Source: Spirochaetota bacterium
Lineage (GTDB): Bacteria; Spirochaetota; Spirochaetia; Treponematales; UBA12059
DNA: 37,007 bases
Direction: 5' to 3'
Assembly: GCA_029547205.1 (NCBI GenBank)
Contig: JAKPPT010000110.1
Coordinates: 1-37,007, forward strand
A program made the translations under genes and the position numbers. The notes beneath the pieces are model-generated. The model had not been told where the DNA came from, did not search any database, and saw only the letters and a program-made list of their open reading frames with translations. Below, piece after piece: positions 16,014 to 24,186 of the stretch; positions within the stretch are counted from its first letter, which is position 1, and each line of letters begins with the position of its first letter.

Positions 16014-16568
16014 ATGACAGAAATGTCTTATGAAGAAGCCAGCGCTGCTCTGGAAAAACTGTATGAACTCTTTCATGAAACCAGCAACATGGTGCTGATA
16101 CAGGAGTATGCGGTAGCTATATCAGATTTGCTCGGGACAAAAGGAGGATTTTCAAAATACCTCCATGGTAATGGCGGAGAGCTCAAAACGAGGCAAGCAC
16201 GATTACTTTCTATTTTTTTGCATAATATAGATCTGCTGCTGCACCGCACCTGGGTAAATGAAGTCGATGAGTCAAAAAAAGCAGAGGCACTCGAAGAACT
16301 TTCAATTTTTTCTGCGGAAATGGCACAAGGAGATCCTGCAAAAGCGCTCGCTCACCTCATTACTATCAGTGATTTGCTTATTCATCTGCTTTTTGGCAAT
16401 GCCTTTGAAGCTGTCAATTACAAAGAATTCCTTATAAGAATTGATCCACAGTTTGCGTTGCTCTACTATTTCCTGGAGCTAATTAGAGCATCATACCCCT
16501 CTCCTGCAATTGATGAACATCACTATATGCTTATTCTCATTCTCATGTATGCTTTTTCATGCTACTAA
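16014..16568 (+). CDS. small alpha-helical protein of unknown function
   Basis: I do not recognise this 184-residue protein. It is mostly helical and acidic at the start (MTEMSYEEASAALEKLYELFHET), with a central basic turn (GGELKTRQARLL), then Leu/Ile-rich helices ending in a very hydrophobic tail (about 140-184, FALLYYFLELIRA and LILILMYAFSCY). The tail could be a C-terminal membrane anchor. AAAGGT lies 6 nt before the ATG; an ATG at 16023 is an alternative. Its last 26 nt overlap the convergent malic-enzyme gene, so both coding ends share DNA. It stands alone between DUF4954 and malic enzyme, divergent from the former. No function can be assigned. Confidence 0.7.
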   Translation: MTEMSYEEASAALEKLYELFHETSNMVLIQEYAVAISDLLGTKGGFSKYLHGNGGELKTRQARLLSIFLHNIDLLLHRTWVNEVDESKKAEALEELSIFSAEMAQGDPAKALAHLITISDLLIHLLFGNAFEAVNYKEFLIRIDPQFALLYYFLELIRASYPSPAIDEHHYMLILILMYAFSCY

Positions 16569-18018
16569 TTGCCCGGCTGAGCGCTTCCTGTACCATCGAA
16601 TCTGGAATTTTTTTAATAAGCTCTTCCTCCATTAAAAGGGCATAGCTCTTCTGTGACTGCTCAATATCCAATCGCGCCCGATCGAAAATCTCCTGCCACG
16701 TTATGTGCTTCCTGCATAAGCCTTCTTGCTGCGCTTGAACTGCAACATCTGCAGCCTCTTTTGCGAACAATACGGGGTCTCCCATGTCTGGAACTATGTA
16801 ATCTTCTCGCAAGCTTTTTTGTTCCGCATATTCTGCAATGCTCTGTGCACATCGAATTGCCATGGTGTCGGTAATAGTCTTTGCTTGTGCAAGAAGCACA
16901 CCTTTAAGTATACCGGGGAAGCAGAGCGAATTATTTATCTGATTTGGAAAATCACCGCGACCCGTTGCGACTACGCGTGCTCCTGCATCGATGGCTTCAT
17001 GAGGCCAGATTTCCGGTACCGGATTCGCACATGCAAACACAATGGCATGCGGTGCCATGCTTGCAACCCAGGATTGTTTTACTACACCAGGGCCTGGGGC
17101 TGATAGTGCGATGAGTACATCAGCCTGTTCCATAGCAGATTCTATCGTAGTAAATAGACGGGTATTGGTCTTTTGAGCAAGGTTCCACTGTACATACTGT
17201 CGCGAATCTTGTGCAAGGTCAGACCGATTTTTATGGAGTGGTCCCTGTTTATCGATAAGCACCAATCGATCAGGCTGAACCCCCTCAAGGAGGAGCAGTC
17301 TTGCAATCGTAGTATTGGCAGCTCCTGAACCAAAGAGTACAACTTTTATGGAATCGAGCGTTTTATTCACAAGTTTTAGTGCATTATAGAGTCCTGCTAG
17401 CGTCACACAGGCAGTTCCCTGAGCATCATCGTGCCAGACCGGGATCTCACATGAAGAGCGGAGTGCATCTAGTACAAAAAAACAGTTAGGTTGACTGATA
17501 TCCTCAAGATTTACTGCACCAAACGATGGCTGGACCATGCGTACAAAATCGATAATGCGCTCTGGCACATGAATCCCACTGCTATCCCTGCTGTCCATAC
17601 AGAGTGGCACAGCATCGATACCGCCTAAATATTTCATTAAAAATGCTTTGCCTTCCATTACACCCATGCCGCCCGGGGGTGTACAATCACCATCTCCGAG
17701 TACTCGAGTTGAATCACTCACTATTGCCACGGTTGAACCGCGCGATGTCAGCTCGAATGAGCGGGCGTTATTATCCCGTATTGTTGTGGAAACCTGAGAT
17801 ACACCAGGTGTATACCAGACATTGAGCCAGTTTAAGTCAGGCATTGCACAGCGTGGGAGCGTCTGCATAACGCCTCCATAGTAATCATGTGCAAGTTCAG
17901 ATAATTGCTTGTAAAATGAAGTTTTAACTACTGCCTTTTCGTCATCTCCAAAACCCATTGAATCAAGCACTTCATTGAGTTTTGCTAAATCTGTGCCGAT
18001 GATTGGTAGTGTATGCAT
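16543..18018 (-). CDS. malic enzyme (oxaloacetate-decarboxylating malate dehydrogenase)
   Basis: A 491-residue cytosolic enzyme that turns malate into pyruvate and CO2 with reduction of NAD(P)+. Conserved features are VWYTPGV with the catalytic Tyr (Tyr69), MEGKAFLMKYLGGIDAVPLCMDS with the catalytic Lys (Lys124), the metal ligands in NLEDI (Glu171-Asp172) and WHDDAQGTA (Asp197-Asp198), and the Rossmann loop VVLFGSGAANT (about 227-236). The catalytic Lys sits in a short-form MaeB-like context, but no phosphotransacetylase domain follows. Whether it prefers NAD or NADP cannot be settled. GGAAAGGAA precedes the ATG. Divergent from zwf, from which it is separated by 148 nt. A convincing promoter lies at 18050-18078. 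Confidence 0.95.
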   Translation of the reverse strand: MHTLPIIGTDLAKLNEVLDSMGFGDDEKAVVKTSFYKQLSELAHDYYGGVMQTLPRCAMPDLNWLNVWYTPGVSQVSTTIRDNNARSFELTSRGSTVAIVSDSTRVLGDGDCTPPGGMGVMEGKAFLMKYLGGIDAVPLCMDSRDSSGIHVPERIIDFVRMVQPSFGAVNLEDISQPNCFFVLDALRSSCEIPVWHDDAQGTACVTLAGLYNALKLVNKTLDSIKVVLFGSGAANTTIARLLLLEGVQPDRLVLIDKQGPLHKNRSDLAQDSRQYVQWNLAQKTNTRLFTTIESAMEQADVLIALSAPGPGVVKQSWVASMAPHAIVFACANPVPEIWPHEAIDAGARVVATGRGDFPNQINNSLCFPGILKGVLLAQAKTITDTMAIRCAQSIAEYAEQKSLREDYIVPDMGDPVLFAKEAADVAVQAQQEGLCRKHITWQEIFDRARLDIEQSQKSYALLMEEELIKKIPDSMVQEALSRAISSMKKHT

Positions 18019-18049
18019 AGGCTTCCTTTCCTGACAGCGGGATGTAAGT

Positions 18050-18078
18050 ATCTTACTTGATTTTTATGCTTTTGTGAA
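18050..18078 (-). promoter_or_regulatory. promoter of the malic enzyme gene
   Basis: On the minus strand TTCACA (18073-18078), 17 nt and TAAGAT (18050-18055). Transcription would begin near 18043, giving a leader of about 25 nt that contains the ribosome site. Confidence 0.55.
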
Positions 18079-18124
18079 TGTTATTCTGTCATGAGAGCAG
18101 CCAGCGCCACTGTATTATTTATAC

Positions 18125-18153
18125 TTGCTGTAATACGAATTTCACGCTATGCT
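18125..18153 (+). promoter_or_regulatory. candidate promoter of zwf
   Basis: TTGCTG (18125-18130), exactly 17 nt, then TATGCT (18148-18153). Transcription would start near 18160, inside or just after the AAAGGA site, so the real start point may be further upstream. Confidence 0.4.
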
Positions 18154-18166
18154 GAAAGGAACTGAA

Positions 18167-19633
18167 ATGAGTCCCGATAATCAAATTATCAATTTTTATG
18201 AAACGCGACCACTCACCTTTGTCATTTTTGGTGTATTAGGCGATCTTGCAACACGACGTATTATTCCTGCATTGCTCGATTTAGCACGTAATGGCAATCT
18301 TCCTCATCGTTTTACAATAATTGGAATTGATCAGGCTGAACTCTCAAAACAGGCATTTCAAAACAAAACTGAAAAAAACCTTACAAAATATTCAGATGCA
18401 GACGCAAGCACAATTAGAGAATTTTGTTCCAACATTACCTATCTAGCCGGTAGTATCACAAGTCCTCATCTTTATGCACGTCTTAAAACAGCACTGAGCG
18501 TTGATGCTCATGCACTGTTTTATTTAGCCTGCCCCCCCACGTTATTCGATACAGCAGCAGAGCAAATTGCTCTCCATGGACTGGCAGGAAAAACCTGCAC
18601 ACACCGAGGCTTTCGTCGAATTATTATCGAAAAGCCATTTGGAACTAATCTTGCTCGTGCAAGAAAACTTAACACACTCCTGCACAAGTATTACCATGAA
18701 ACAGATATCTACCGTATTGATCATTACCTTGGTAAAAACGCAGTACAAAACCTTATGTACTTTAGATTTTCAAACACAGTTTTTGAACCGCTCTGGAATC
18801 GACACTATATAGAAAAAGTAGAAATTAATGTGGAAGAAAGTGAGGGAATTGGAACCCGCGGAGCCTACTATGACACTGTTGGTGCATCACGCGATATGCT
18901 CCAGAACCATTTGCTGCAATTGCTGTGTTTAACAGCTATGGAACCGCCAGATGCGTTTGCTCCTGATCGTATCCGTGATAATAAAATTGAAATCCTTAAA
19001 GCTATCGAGTTTCCTCCTCATTCGGCGCTTGCTCCGTTTTGTGTACGGGGCCAATACACTACTCCCTGGGCCTATACCAAAGAACCCAATGTACATCCCG
19101 AATCCTATACAGAAACTTTCATTGCAGTAAAAGCATATATAAAAAACTTGCGATGGAAAGGTGTACCGTTTATCCTTAAAACAGGAAAGGCACTCGAAAA
19201 ACGTTGTGCAGAAATTATTATTCATTTTAAGAATTGTCCAATCGAAATCCCCGGCGGGAAACCTCATGCAAACAAACTCATTCTACGCATTCAGCCTGAT
19301 GAAGGAATCAGGCTTCGATTTAATACATGGAACGATGATGAGTATCTCCTCGAACAGGACGAATTAGTGAGCACCATGCGGAATTCTTCCGATTCATCAT
19401 CTGGTCCCTATGAGCGGCTTCTCTACAATGCCATTATTGGCGATTCAAGCCTCTTTATTCGATTTGATGAAACAGAAGAAGCATGGCGTATTATGGAACC
19501 GGTACTCGAGCTAATTGACAGCGAAAAACACAAGAATCTCGTGTACTACCCAGCTGGTTCTAAAGGACCTGATATCAGTATGCTGCTCAAAGAGCAGGCT
19601 GATATAGCTGGTAGCATACTGCAGTGCTTATAA
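18167..19633 (+). CDS. zwf: glucose-6-phosphate 1-dehydrogenase
   Basis: A 488-residue enzyme catalysing the first oxidative step of the pentose phosphate pathway, glucose-6-phosphate to 6-phosphogluconolactone, and making NADPH. The ATG at 18167 is chosen because AAAGGA is 6 nt upstream; an earlier ATG would place that site within the gene. Visible signatures are the Rossmann loop FGVLGDLATRR (21-31, in place of the usual GASGDLA), EKPFG (155-159), and the active site RIDHYLGKNAVQN (183-195) with catalytic His186. The length is typical. The pseudouridine synthase gene starts 19 nt downstream on the same strand. With transketolase at 33.7 kb this gives a pentose route whose middle steps are not in the window. 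Confidence 0.96.
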   Translation: MSPDNQIINFYETRPLTFVIFGVLGDLATRRIIPALLDLARNGNLPHRFTIIGIDQAELSKQAFQNKTEKNLTKYSDADASTIREFCSNITYLAGSITSPHLYARLKTALSVDAHALFYLACPPTLFDTAAEQIALHGLAGKTCTHRGFRRIIIEKPFGTNLARARKLNTLLHKYYHETDIYRIDHYLGKNAVQNLMYFRFSNTVFEPLWNRHYIEKVEINVEESEGIGTRGAYYDTVGASRDMLQNHLLQLLCLTAMEPPDAFAPDRIRDNKIEILKAIEFPPHSALAPFCVRGQYTTPWAYTKEPNVHPESYTETFIAVKAYIKNLRWKGVPFILKTGKALEKRCAEIIIHFKNCPIEIPGGKPHANKLILRIQPDEGIRLRFNTWNDDEYLLEQDELVSTMRNSSDSSSGPYERLLYNAIIGDSSLFIRFDETEEAWRIMEPVLELIDSEKHKNLVYYPAGSKGPDISMLLKEQADIAGSILQCL

Positions 19634-19652
19634 CGAGAATTGATATACAATA

Positions 19653-20423
19653 ATGCAAACAGTTAGCCCTATTTACACCACTTTATACGAAGACGACAAC
19701 CTTATTGCTATTAATAAAGTTTTACCAGCACCCATGCTGCAAGGAAAACACAATCAGACATCACTCAAAGACTATTTAGTAAACAACAAACACTATAGTT
19801 TTCTTGAAGCCCCCCACCGTATCGATGAACGAACGAGCGGAATTGCCCTATTTTGCAAAAACAGAGAAAGCCTTACAGTAGTTAATTATTTATTTCAAAA
19901 CGGGCTTGTACAAAAAATATACTATGCATGTATAGAAACATGCAAAGCTTTAGGAGGCGATTCCGGTATTCTCAGGCATCGGCTCTACCACGATGAACGC
20001 AGTAATAAAACATTTGCAAAGCCTATTACCCATTCTGACCGAAAAAACATAGCAGTATTATCCTGGAAACTCACTTGCACACATGGAGAGTTTACTCTGC
20101 TTGAAATACAACCGCTTCAGGGGAAGACACATCAAATTAGAGCGCAGCTAGCTGCATCTGGTGCTCCTCTCGTTGGCGATTATAAATATGGTTCACGTAT
20201 CCATACAAAAAGCGGTTTTATTATGCTCCATGCCGGATTTCTCAAATTCCCCATTTTGCACAATCCGACTGATTCCGATGACATCACGCTATTTCTAAAA
20301 AAGCACTCTGAGCTTAAAGACTTTTTTACCGCACTGCTCAGAGAGCCTCTCATATTACATGCTCCGTTTCCTCAAAATGAACCGCTCTGGGAGAGCTTTA
20401 GAGAAGTCAGACTATTTAACTAA
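19653..20423 (+). CDS. RluA-family pseudouridine synthase
   Basis: A 256-residue enzyme that isomerises uridine to pseudouridine in rRNA or tRNA. The catalytic segment PHRIDERTSGIALFCKN (54-70) carries Asp58, matching the HR(L/I)DxxTSG motif of the RluA/RluC/RluD family. Later YYACIE, LLEIQPLQGKTHQIRAQLAASG and PLVGDYKYG are the standard family landmarks. No S4 domain precedes the catalytic domain, so it is closer in layout to RluA or TruC than to RluC or RluD. The target base cannot be read. It starts 19 nt after zwf without a clear ribosome site, so it probably depends on zwf transcription. The stop codon lies inside a short AT hairpin (20417-20431) shared with the convergent phosphatase gene. 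Confidence 0.92.
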   Translation: MQTVSPIYTTLYEDDNLIAINKVLPAPMLQGKHNQTSLKDYLVNNKHYSFLEAPHRIDERTSGIALFCKNRESLTVVNYLFQNGLVQKIYYACIETCKALGGDSGILRHRLYHDERSNKTFAKPITHSDRKNIAVLSWKLTCTHGEFTLLEIQPLQGKTHQIRAQLAASGAPLVGDYKYGSRIHTKSGFIMLHAGFLKFPILHNPTDSDDITLFLKKHSELKDFFTALLREPLILHAPFPQNEPLWESFREVRLFN

Positions 20424-20435
20424 AAATTAGTTTGA

Positions 20436-21125
20436 TTAAAAAACTGGTGGAACCTGCTCTTCTACATCAGTAATATCATAGTTTATGTGAACCCATTGCA
20501 AAAAGCATGGCATTCCTGGTTTAACAGGAATTGCATGCAGCAAGAAAAGTCCGCAGTTGCCTGTGGTTAAAAGGGGAGACCATGTATCCGAACCAAACGT
20601 CGTACGAACAAGCCATTGAATAAAGCCCCCGTGTGTTACAGCAAGAATATCACCCTGTACCATATTAGCTTCTGTTATAAACTTTTCCCATGCCAAATGA
20701 GCTCTAGCATAGAGTGAAGCTTCCGTTTCTGCATCGCTCACTGCTGCCCAGCTTTTAGATTTGAAAAGCTCTTGTTCGTGCGGATAGCGTTTTTGTACTT
20801 CGTCCACCGTAAGACCAGAGTATTTGCCTGTATCAAGTTCTATGAGTGTTTCACAAACTTCTGGATGAGGTAAATGAGCTGTTTTTGCAATAATGGTCGC
20901 AGTCTCAGACGCTCGCTGCAATGGAGATGTAAATACTTTTTTTATTGCTTTTCCTCTAAACCACTCCCCGGCGCTCTCTGCCTGCCGCTTCCCATTAGCG
21001 CTCAATGGATAATCGGTGTGTCCCTGTATGCGCCGTTCGAGATTCGCAATACTTTCTCCATGACGCACTATGTAAAACCGTGTTTCATGCGTTAGTGTTG
21101 TGAACAATTCTAAAACTCGATTCAT
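20436..21125 (-). CDS. histidine phosphatase family protein (phosphoglycerate mutase-like)
   Basis: A 229-residue protein with the phosphate-pocket motif FYIVRHGES (17-25) bearing the phosphorylated His22, followed by RRIQGHTDYPLSANGKRQAE, the SPLQRASETATII helix, the IELDTGKYSGLT loop with the acid Glu, and a second His in VTHGGFIQWL (about 163-172). This is the branch-1 histidine phosphatase fold. Broad phosphatases and 2,3-bisphosphoglycerate-dependent mutases share these motifs; the GKYSGLT loop is closer to phosphatases such as CobC or PhoE-like enzymes. The ribosome site GAGGAAA is upstream of the ATG. It converges with the pseudouridine synthase gene (12 nt between stops), and the reverse side faces the large exported HExxH protein. 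Confidence 0.9.
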   Translation of the reverse strand: MNRVLELFTTLTHETRFYIVRHGESIANLERRIQGHTDYPLSANGKRQAESAGEWFRGKAIKKVFTSPLQRASETATIIAKTAHLPHPEVCETLIELDTGKYSGLTVDEVQKRYPHEQELFKSKSWAAVSDAETEASLYARAHLAWEKFITEANMVQGDILAVTHGGFIQWLVRTTFGSDTWSPLLTTGNCGLFLLHAIPVKPGMPCFLQWVHINYDITDVEEQVPPVF

Positions 21126-21271
21126 ATTTTTTCCTCACCTGTCATAAAAGTGTATCATGCACGAACAGCAAAAGAAAAGTAGCATTTCTTAGATACTATT
21201 AACCTTGACCATATAGCCAGTGATTCCAGAACACCGAACAGCAACGAGGCAGCAGCATCAGCTTGAGCATT

Positions 21272-21300
21272 TTGATATTCTTTCATATACTTGCTACACT
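21272..21300 (+). promoter_or_regulatory. promoter of the exported HExxH protein unit
   Basis: TTGATA (21272-21277), 17 nt, TACACT (21295-21300), 26 nt before the preferred ATG at 21327 with GAGGAG in between. It is a good sigma70-like match and would drive the three-gene unit to 27119. Confidence 0.6.
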
Positions 21301-21326
21301 GAAATATGAAAAGTCGAGGAGCATGT

Positions 21327-24170
21327 ATGAAACGCATAGCTACAGCCATACTGATTATTATTCTCAGTAGTACTCTATTCGCCCAAATATATGATAAACC
21401 CTATAAGCTATATCAAATTAAAACGCAATATTTTACTATAATATTCCCTGAACCTTCAAAAAAGTCAGCATACTATCTTGCAAGTTTTGCCGATGCTCTC
21501 TATGAAGAAGTAGCTCAAAAGCTTGGAACTAAACCAGAACTTACCATTCCTGTTCTCATAACACCTGACAGTGAAAGCATAAATGGCTTTTTTTCAAGCT
21601 ATCCAATTGTTAAAATAGTTTTATATGAAACAAGCATATCAAATAATTCACAGCTATCATTTAATAACCAGTTATACAAGCTATTCTATCATGAACTTAC
21701 ACATTTTGTTTCTCTTAGTGGTCTGAACTCTCTCACTCGTTCACTCTCAAAATTTTTTGGTGGTTGGATATTTGGAATCAATCAGCTCCAGATACCAGCT
21801 AATTTTTTAGAGGGAGTAACTGTATCATTTGAAAGCCACGATGGAATAGGACGGGCAGAAGATCCCCTGCCCGGAGGACAGATCCGTCAGGACATTTTAG
21901 AAAACAATTTCAAAACATTTGTGCAGAGCATGGGTGCATGGGACCTGTACCCAAATCGTGCCCTCTATTATTGGTACGGAGGATACTTTTCGCTCTATCT
22001 CCAGAAAACATATGGTCTTGAAGCCTATGCAAAACTGTGGGAGTATTTTTCGAATCCAATAAACGTTGTTCCGCTCGATGATATTGGTTTACTTAACGGC
22101 AAATTCAAATCAATTTATGGCATTACTCTGGAAGAAGCCTGGAACAATTTCAAAGATTTTATGAGTATTAAAACACCAGTCTACATGTATGTAAAAAAAA
22201 TCACAGAAGCAGGCTACTACTCAGCTCTTACTGCTCGTGATTCAACGATCCTCGTATATGATGCATATAAACAGGAAATTCAGGAACTATCAGCAAAAAC
22301 TCACAGACTGCAAAAAGTTATAGAGCATGAACATGATATAGAGCGAATTGCAATACATAAGAACGGAACTGTACTGCTATCAACCTATAAAGGATACAGC
22401 AACTTCCCTAAACAGGTATTGGAGCTATACAGTAAAGGTAAAATAACTCAGCTTCCATGGCAAAAAATGAGTGATGCAGTATGGGCAGGAGACAATATTC
22501 TTGCTATAGAAACTGAACATTATGCAAGAAATCTTGTTTTGCTCAAAGGATCAAAAAAATATACCTTACTTAAGGGTACCGAAAACATTATTTACTGGAA
22601 CCCCGTAAGCAATGATGACGGAACTGTATTGTATGTGCTCGTATCTGAAGCAGGCAAAAGCGCGATAGTCCGGTTACGCATGGATGGGACTACCGTACAG
22701 TCAATTCAAAAATTGATGCTGCCAGATGAACTCACCTGGATACGATATTTATCCTACAGCAACGGTTCACTGTATAGTGGCTGGGATAATAATACGTTAT
22801 ACAAACTGATCGCTGTACAGGATGCTGCTGTAACTCAAACTGCTGCTGTACGGTACGAAACGGTTCCCATGAGCCGTGGCGTTCATGAGCCAGTACAGAC
22901 AGCAGAGGGGCTCTACTACCTTGGATTTTTTTCTCAAGGTAGAGCAGTCTGCAAGTTTCCTGAATCATGGGACAATCTTGGATTCAATACTATAGAAGCT
23001 GTCTGGGAAGATGCTTCATATTTACTGCACGTACAATCAGCTTTTGATAACGAATCAACTTTTCCGGTAACAGCCTACAATAGTGTCCGGTGGCTACTAC
23101 CAGCAGGCATTGCACCATTTTTTAGTTATAATTTTTTAACCGCAGATTCTGAAATTGGAGCTACCATTTATTTTTCCGAACCTACTGATACTGTCTATTC
23201 AGCGCTTACAGCTTCAATAAATCCAAGCCTTCCCGATGTTGCACAGCTGTCCTTTCTGACCGCAATTGTACAGCCAGCGTTCACCATCAATACACAGTAC
23301 CAGGATAGTTTTTTTATCCAGGATAGTTTTTCTATATCGTATAATGATAATGGTACTGTTCAAGTATATCGCACAAGTAATGTATATCGCACAAGTAATG
23401 CAGCACTCACTGTTTCCACTACTCTTTTTGGCATTAACACGCTGGAAGGGATAGTGGCTGCTGGGCTTTCTGGATTCTCACAATTTGCTGCGACTGATAC
23501 CGATTACTACCGTTTCTGGGACTCCATTGCAGGAGGTGCCATCGCTCAGCTTGCTTTTACTACAAACAAACCCATTTTTAATGAACCTTCAAAATATGAA
23601 GGCTTTTCCTGTTCTCTGTTATATAGAATTGATAAGTTTATCATTCCCGATTACCCTGTCTGGTATTCAGGCATAGAAGGAAGGTTCACACTCGCATCAG
23701 GAAAGCCCTTTATAGAATTGATAACCGAAGGAGCTTTTAGCCCCAATGCAACACTCTACTATGGACCCATCGGCTTTGCATATATTGTTGGTGATGAGCC
23801 GTATCCTGGGAATTCCACGCTTACCGTGTTTACCGAATTTGCATCTATGGCGTATAGCACCTGGTATATTCAGAACATGCTACGTATCCGCATTGTAACC
23901 GCTGAGCTCCAACGCCAATTCCTTGGTCTCTACTATAACAGGCTTTTTATTGATTCAGGCATCAGGGCTGCGTTTGCAGAAACACCAATATGGATTGCAG
24001 GTGAGATTCCACTCTCGCATAATATTTCTGTATTTGTTTCTATGAATGTTACGGGAGGAACGGCTTTTTTTATGTCGGCAACGACTCATGTCTCAATAGG
24101 TTTAGAGTTTGCGATGTCACTCTTGACCTACAAACCAGGATTCAAACTCCTTACTAAGTTTTCAATGTAA
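21327..24170 (+). CDS. large exported HExxH (gluzincin-like) protein with probable C-terminal beta-barrel
   Basis: A 947-residue secreted protein. The ATG at 21327 is preferred because GAGGAG lies 5 nt upstream and the signal peptide (MKRIATAILIIILSSTLFA-Q, cut near residue 19) begins there. Residues 122-126 are HELTH and a downstream FLEGVTVSFES with Glu162 would supply the third zinc ligand, as in gluzincin peptidases of the MA clan. Residues of about 290-570 look like beta-propeller or TolB-like repeats (strands ending in Asp/Gly turns). The last 300 residues have the alternating aromatic pattern of an outer-membrane barrel, although no C-terminal Phe is seen (it ends TKFSM). Two adjacent 18-bp tandem duplications lie at 23301-23336 and 23364-23399. 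Cell-surface proteolysis is inferred. Confidence 0.75.
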   Translation: MKRIATAILIIILSSTLFAQIYDKPYKLYQIKTQYFTIIFPEPSKKSAYYLASFADALYEEVAQKLGTKPELTIPVLITPDSESINGFFSSYPIVKIVLYETSISNNSQLSFNNQLYKLFYHELTHFVSLSGLNSLTRSLSKFFGGWIFGINQLQIPANFLEGVTVSFESHDGIGRAEDPLPGGQIRQDILENNFKTFVQSMGAWDLYPNRALYYWYGGYFSLYLQKTYGLEAYAKLWEYFSNPINVVPLDDIGLLNGKFKSIYGITLEEAWNNFKDFMSIKTPVYMYVKKITEAGYYSALTARDSTILVYDAYKQEIQELSAKTHRLQKVIEHEHDIERIAIHKNGTVLLSTYKGYSNFPKQVLELYSKGKITQLPWQKMSDAVWAGDNILAIETEHYARNLVLLKGSKKYTLLKGTENIIYWNPVSNDDGTVLYVLVSEAGKSAIVRLRMDGTTVQSIQKLMLPDELTWIRYLSYSNGSLYSGWDNNTLYKLIAVQDAAVTQTAAVRYETVPMSRGVHEPVQTAEGLYYLGFFSQGRAVCKFPESWDNLGFNTIEAVWEDASYLLHVQSAFDNESTFPVTAYNSVRWLLPAGIAPFFSYNFLTADSEIGATIYFSEPTDTVYSALTASINPSLPDVAQLSFLTAIVQPAFTINTQYQDSFFIQDSFSISYNDNGTVQVYRTSNVYRTSNAALTVSTTLFGINTLEGIVAAGLSGFSQFAATDTDYYRFWDSIAGGAIAQLAFTTNKPIFNEPSKYEGFSCSLLYRIDKFIIPDYPVWYSGIEGRFTLASGKPFIELITEGAFSPNATLYYGPIGFAYIVGDEPYPGNSTLTVFTEFASMAYSTWYIQNMLRIRIVTAELQRQFLGLYYNRLFIDSGIRAAFAETPIWIAGEIPLSHNISVFVSMNVTGGTAFFMSATTHVSIGLEFAMSLLTYKPGFKLLTKFSM
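23301..23399 (+). repeat. two 18-bp tandem duplications inside the barrel region
   Basis: Bases 23364-23381 (gtatatcgcacaagtaat) are repeated exactly at 23382-23399, encoding two adjacent copies of VYRTSN. Just upstream 23301-23318 and 23319-23336 share 16 of 18 bases (caggatagttttt...), encoding QDSFFIQDSFSI. Both units are six codons, so copy changes keep the reading frame. Confidence 0.85.
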
Positions 24171-24186
24171 CTGCGCATAAACCACG

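Noticed and set aside
20417-20431. AACTAA-aaa-TTAGTT hairpin as a terminator between convergent genes
   Set aside because: The stem is six AT-rich pairs with no proper T-run, too weak to call a terminator with confidence.
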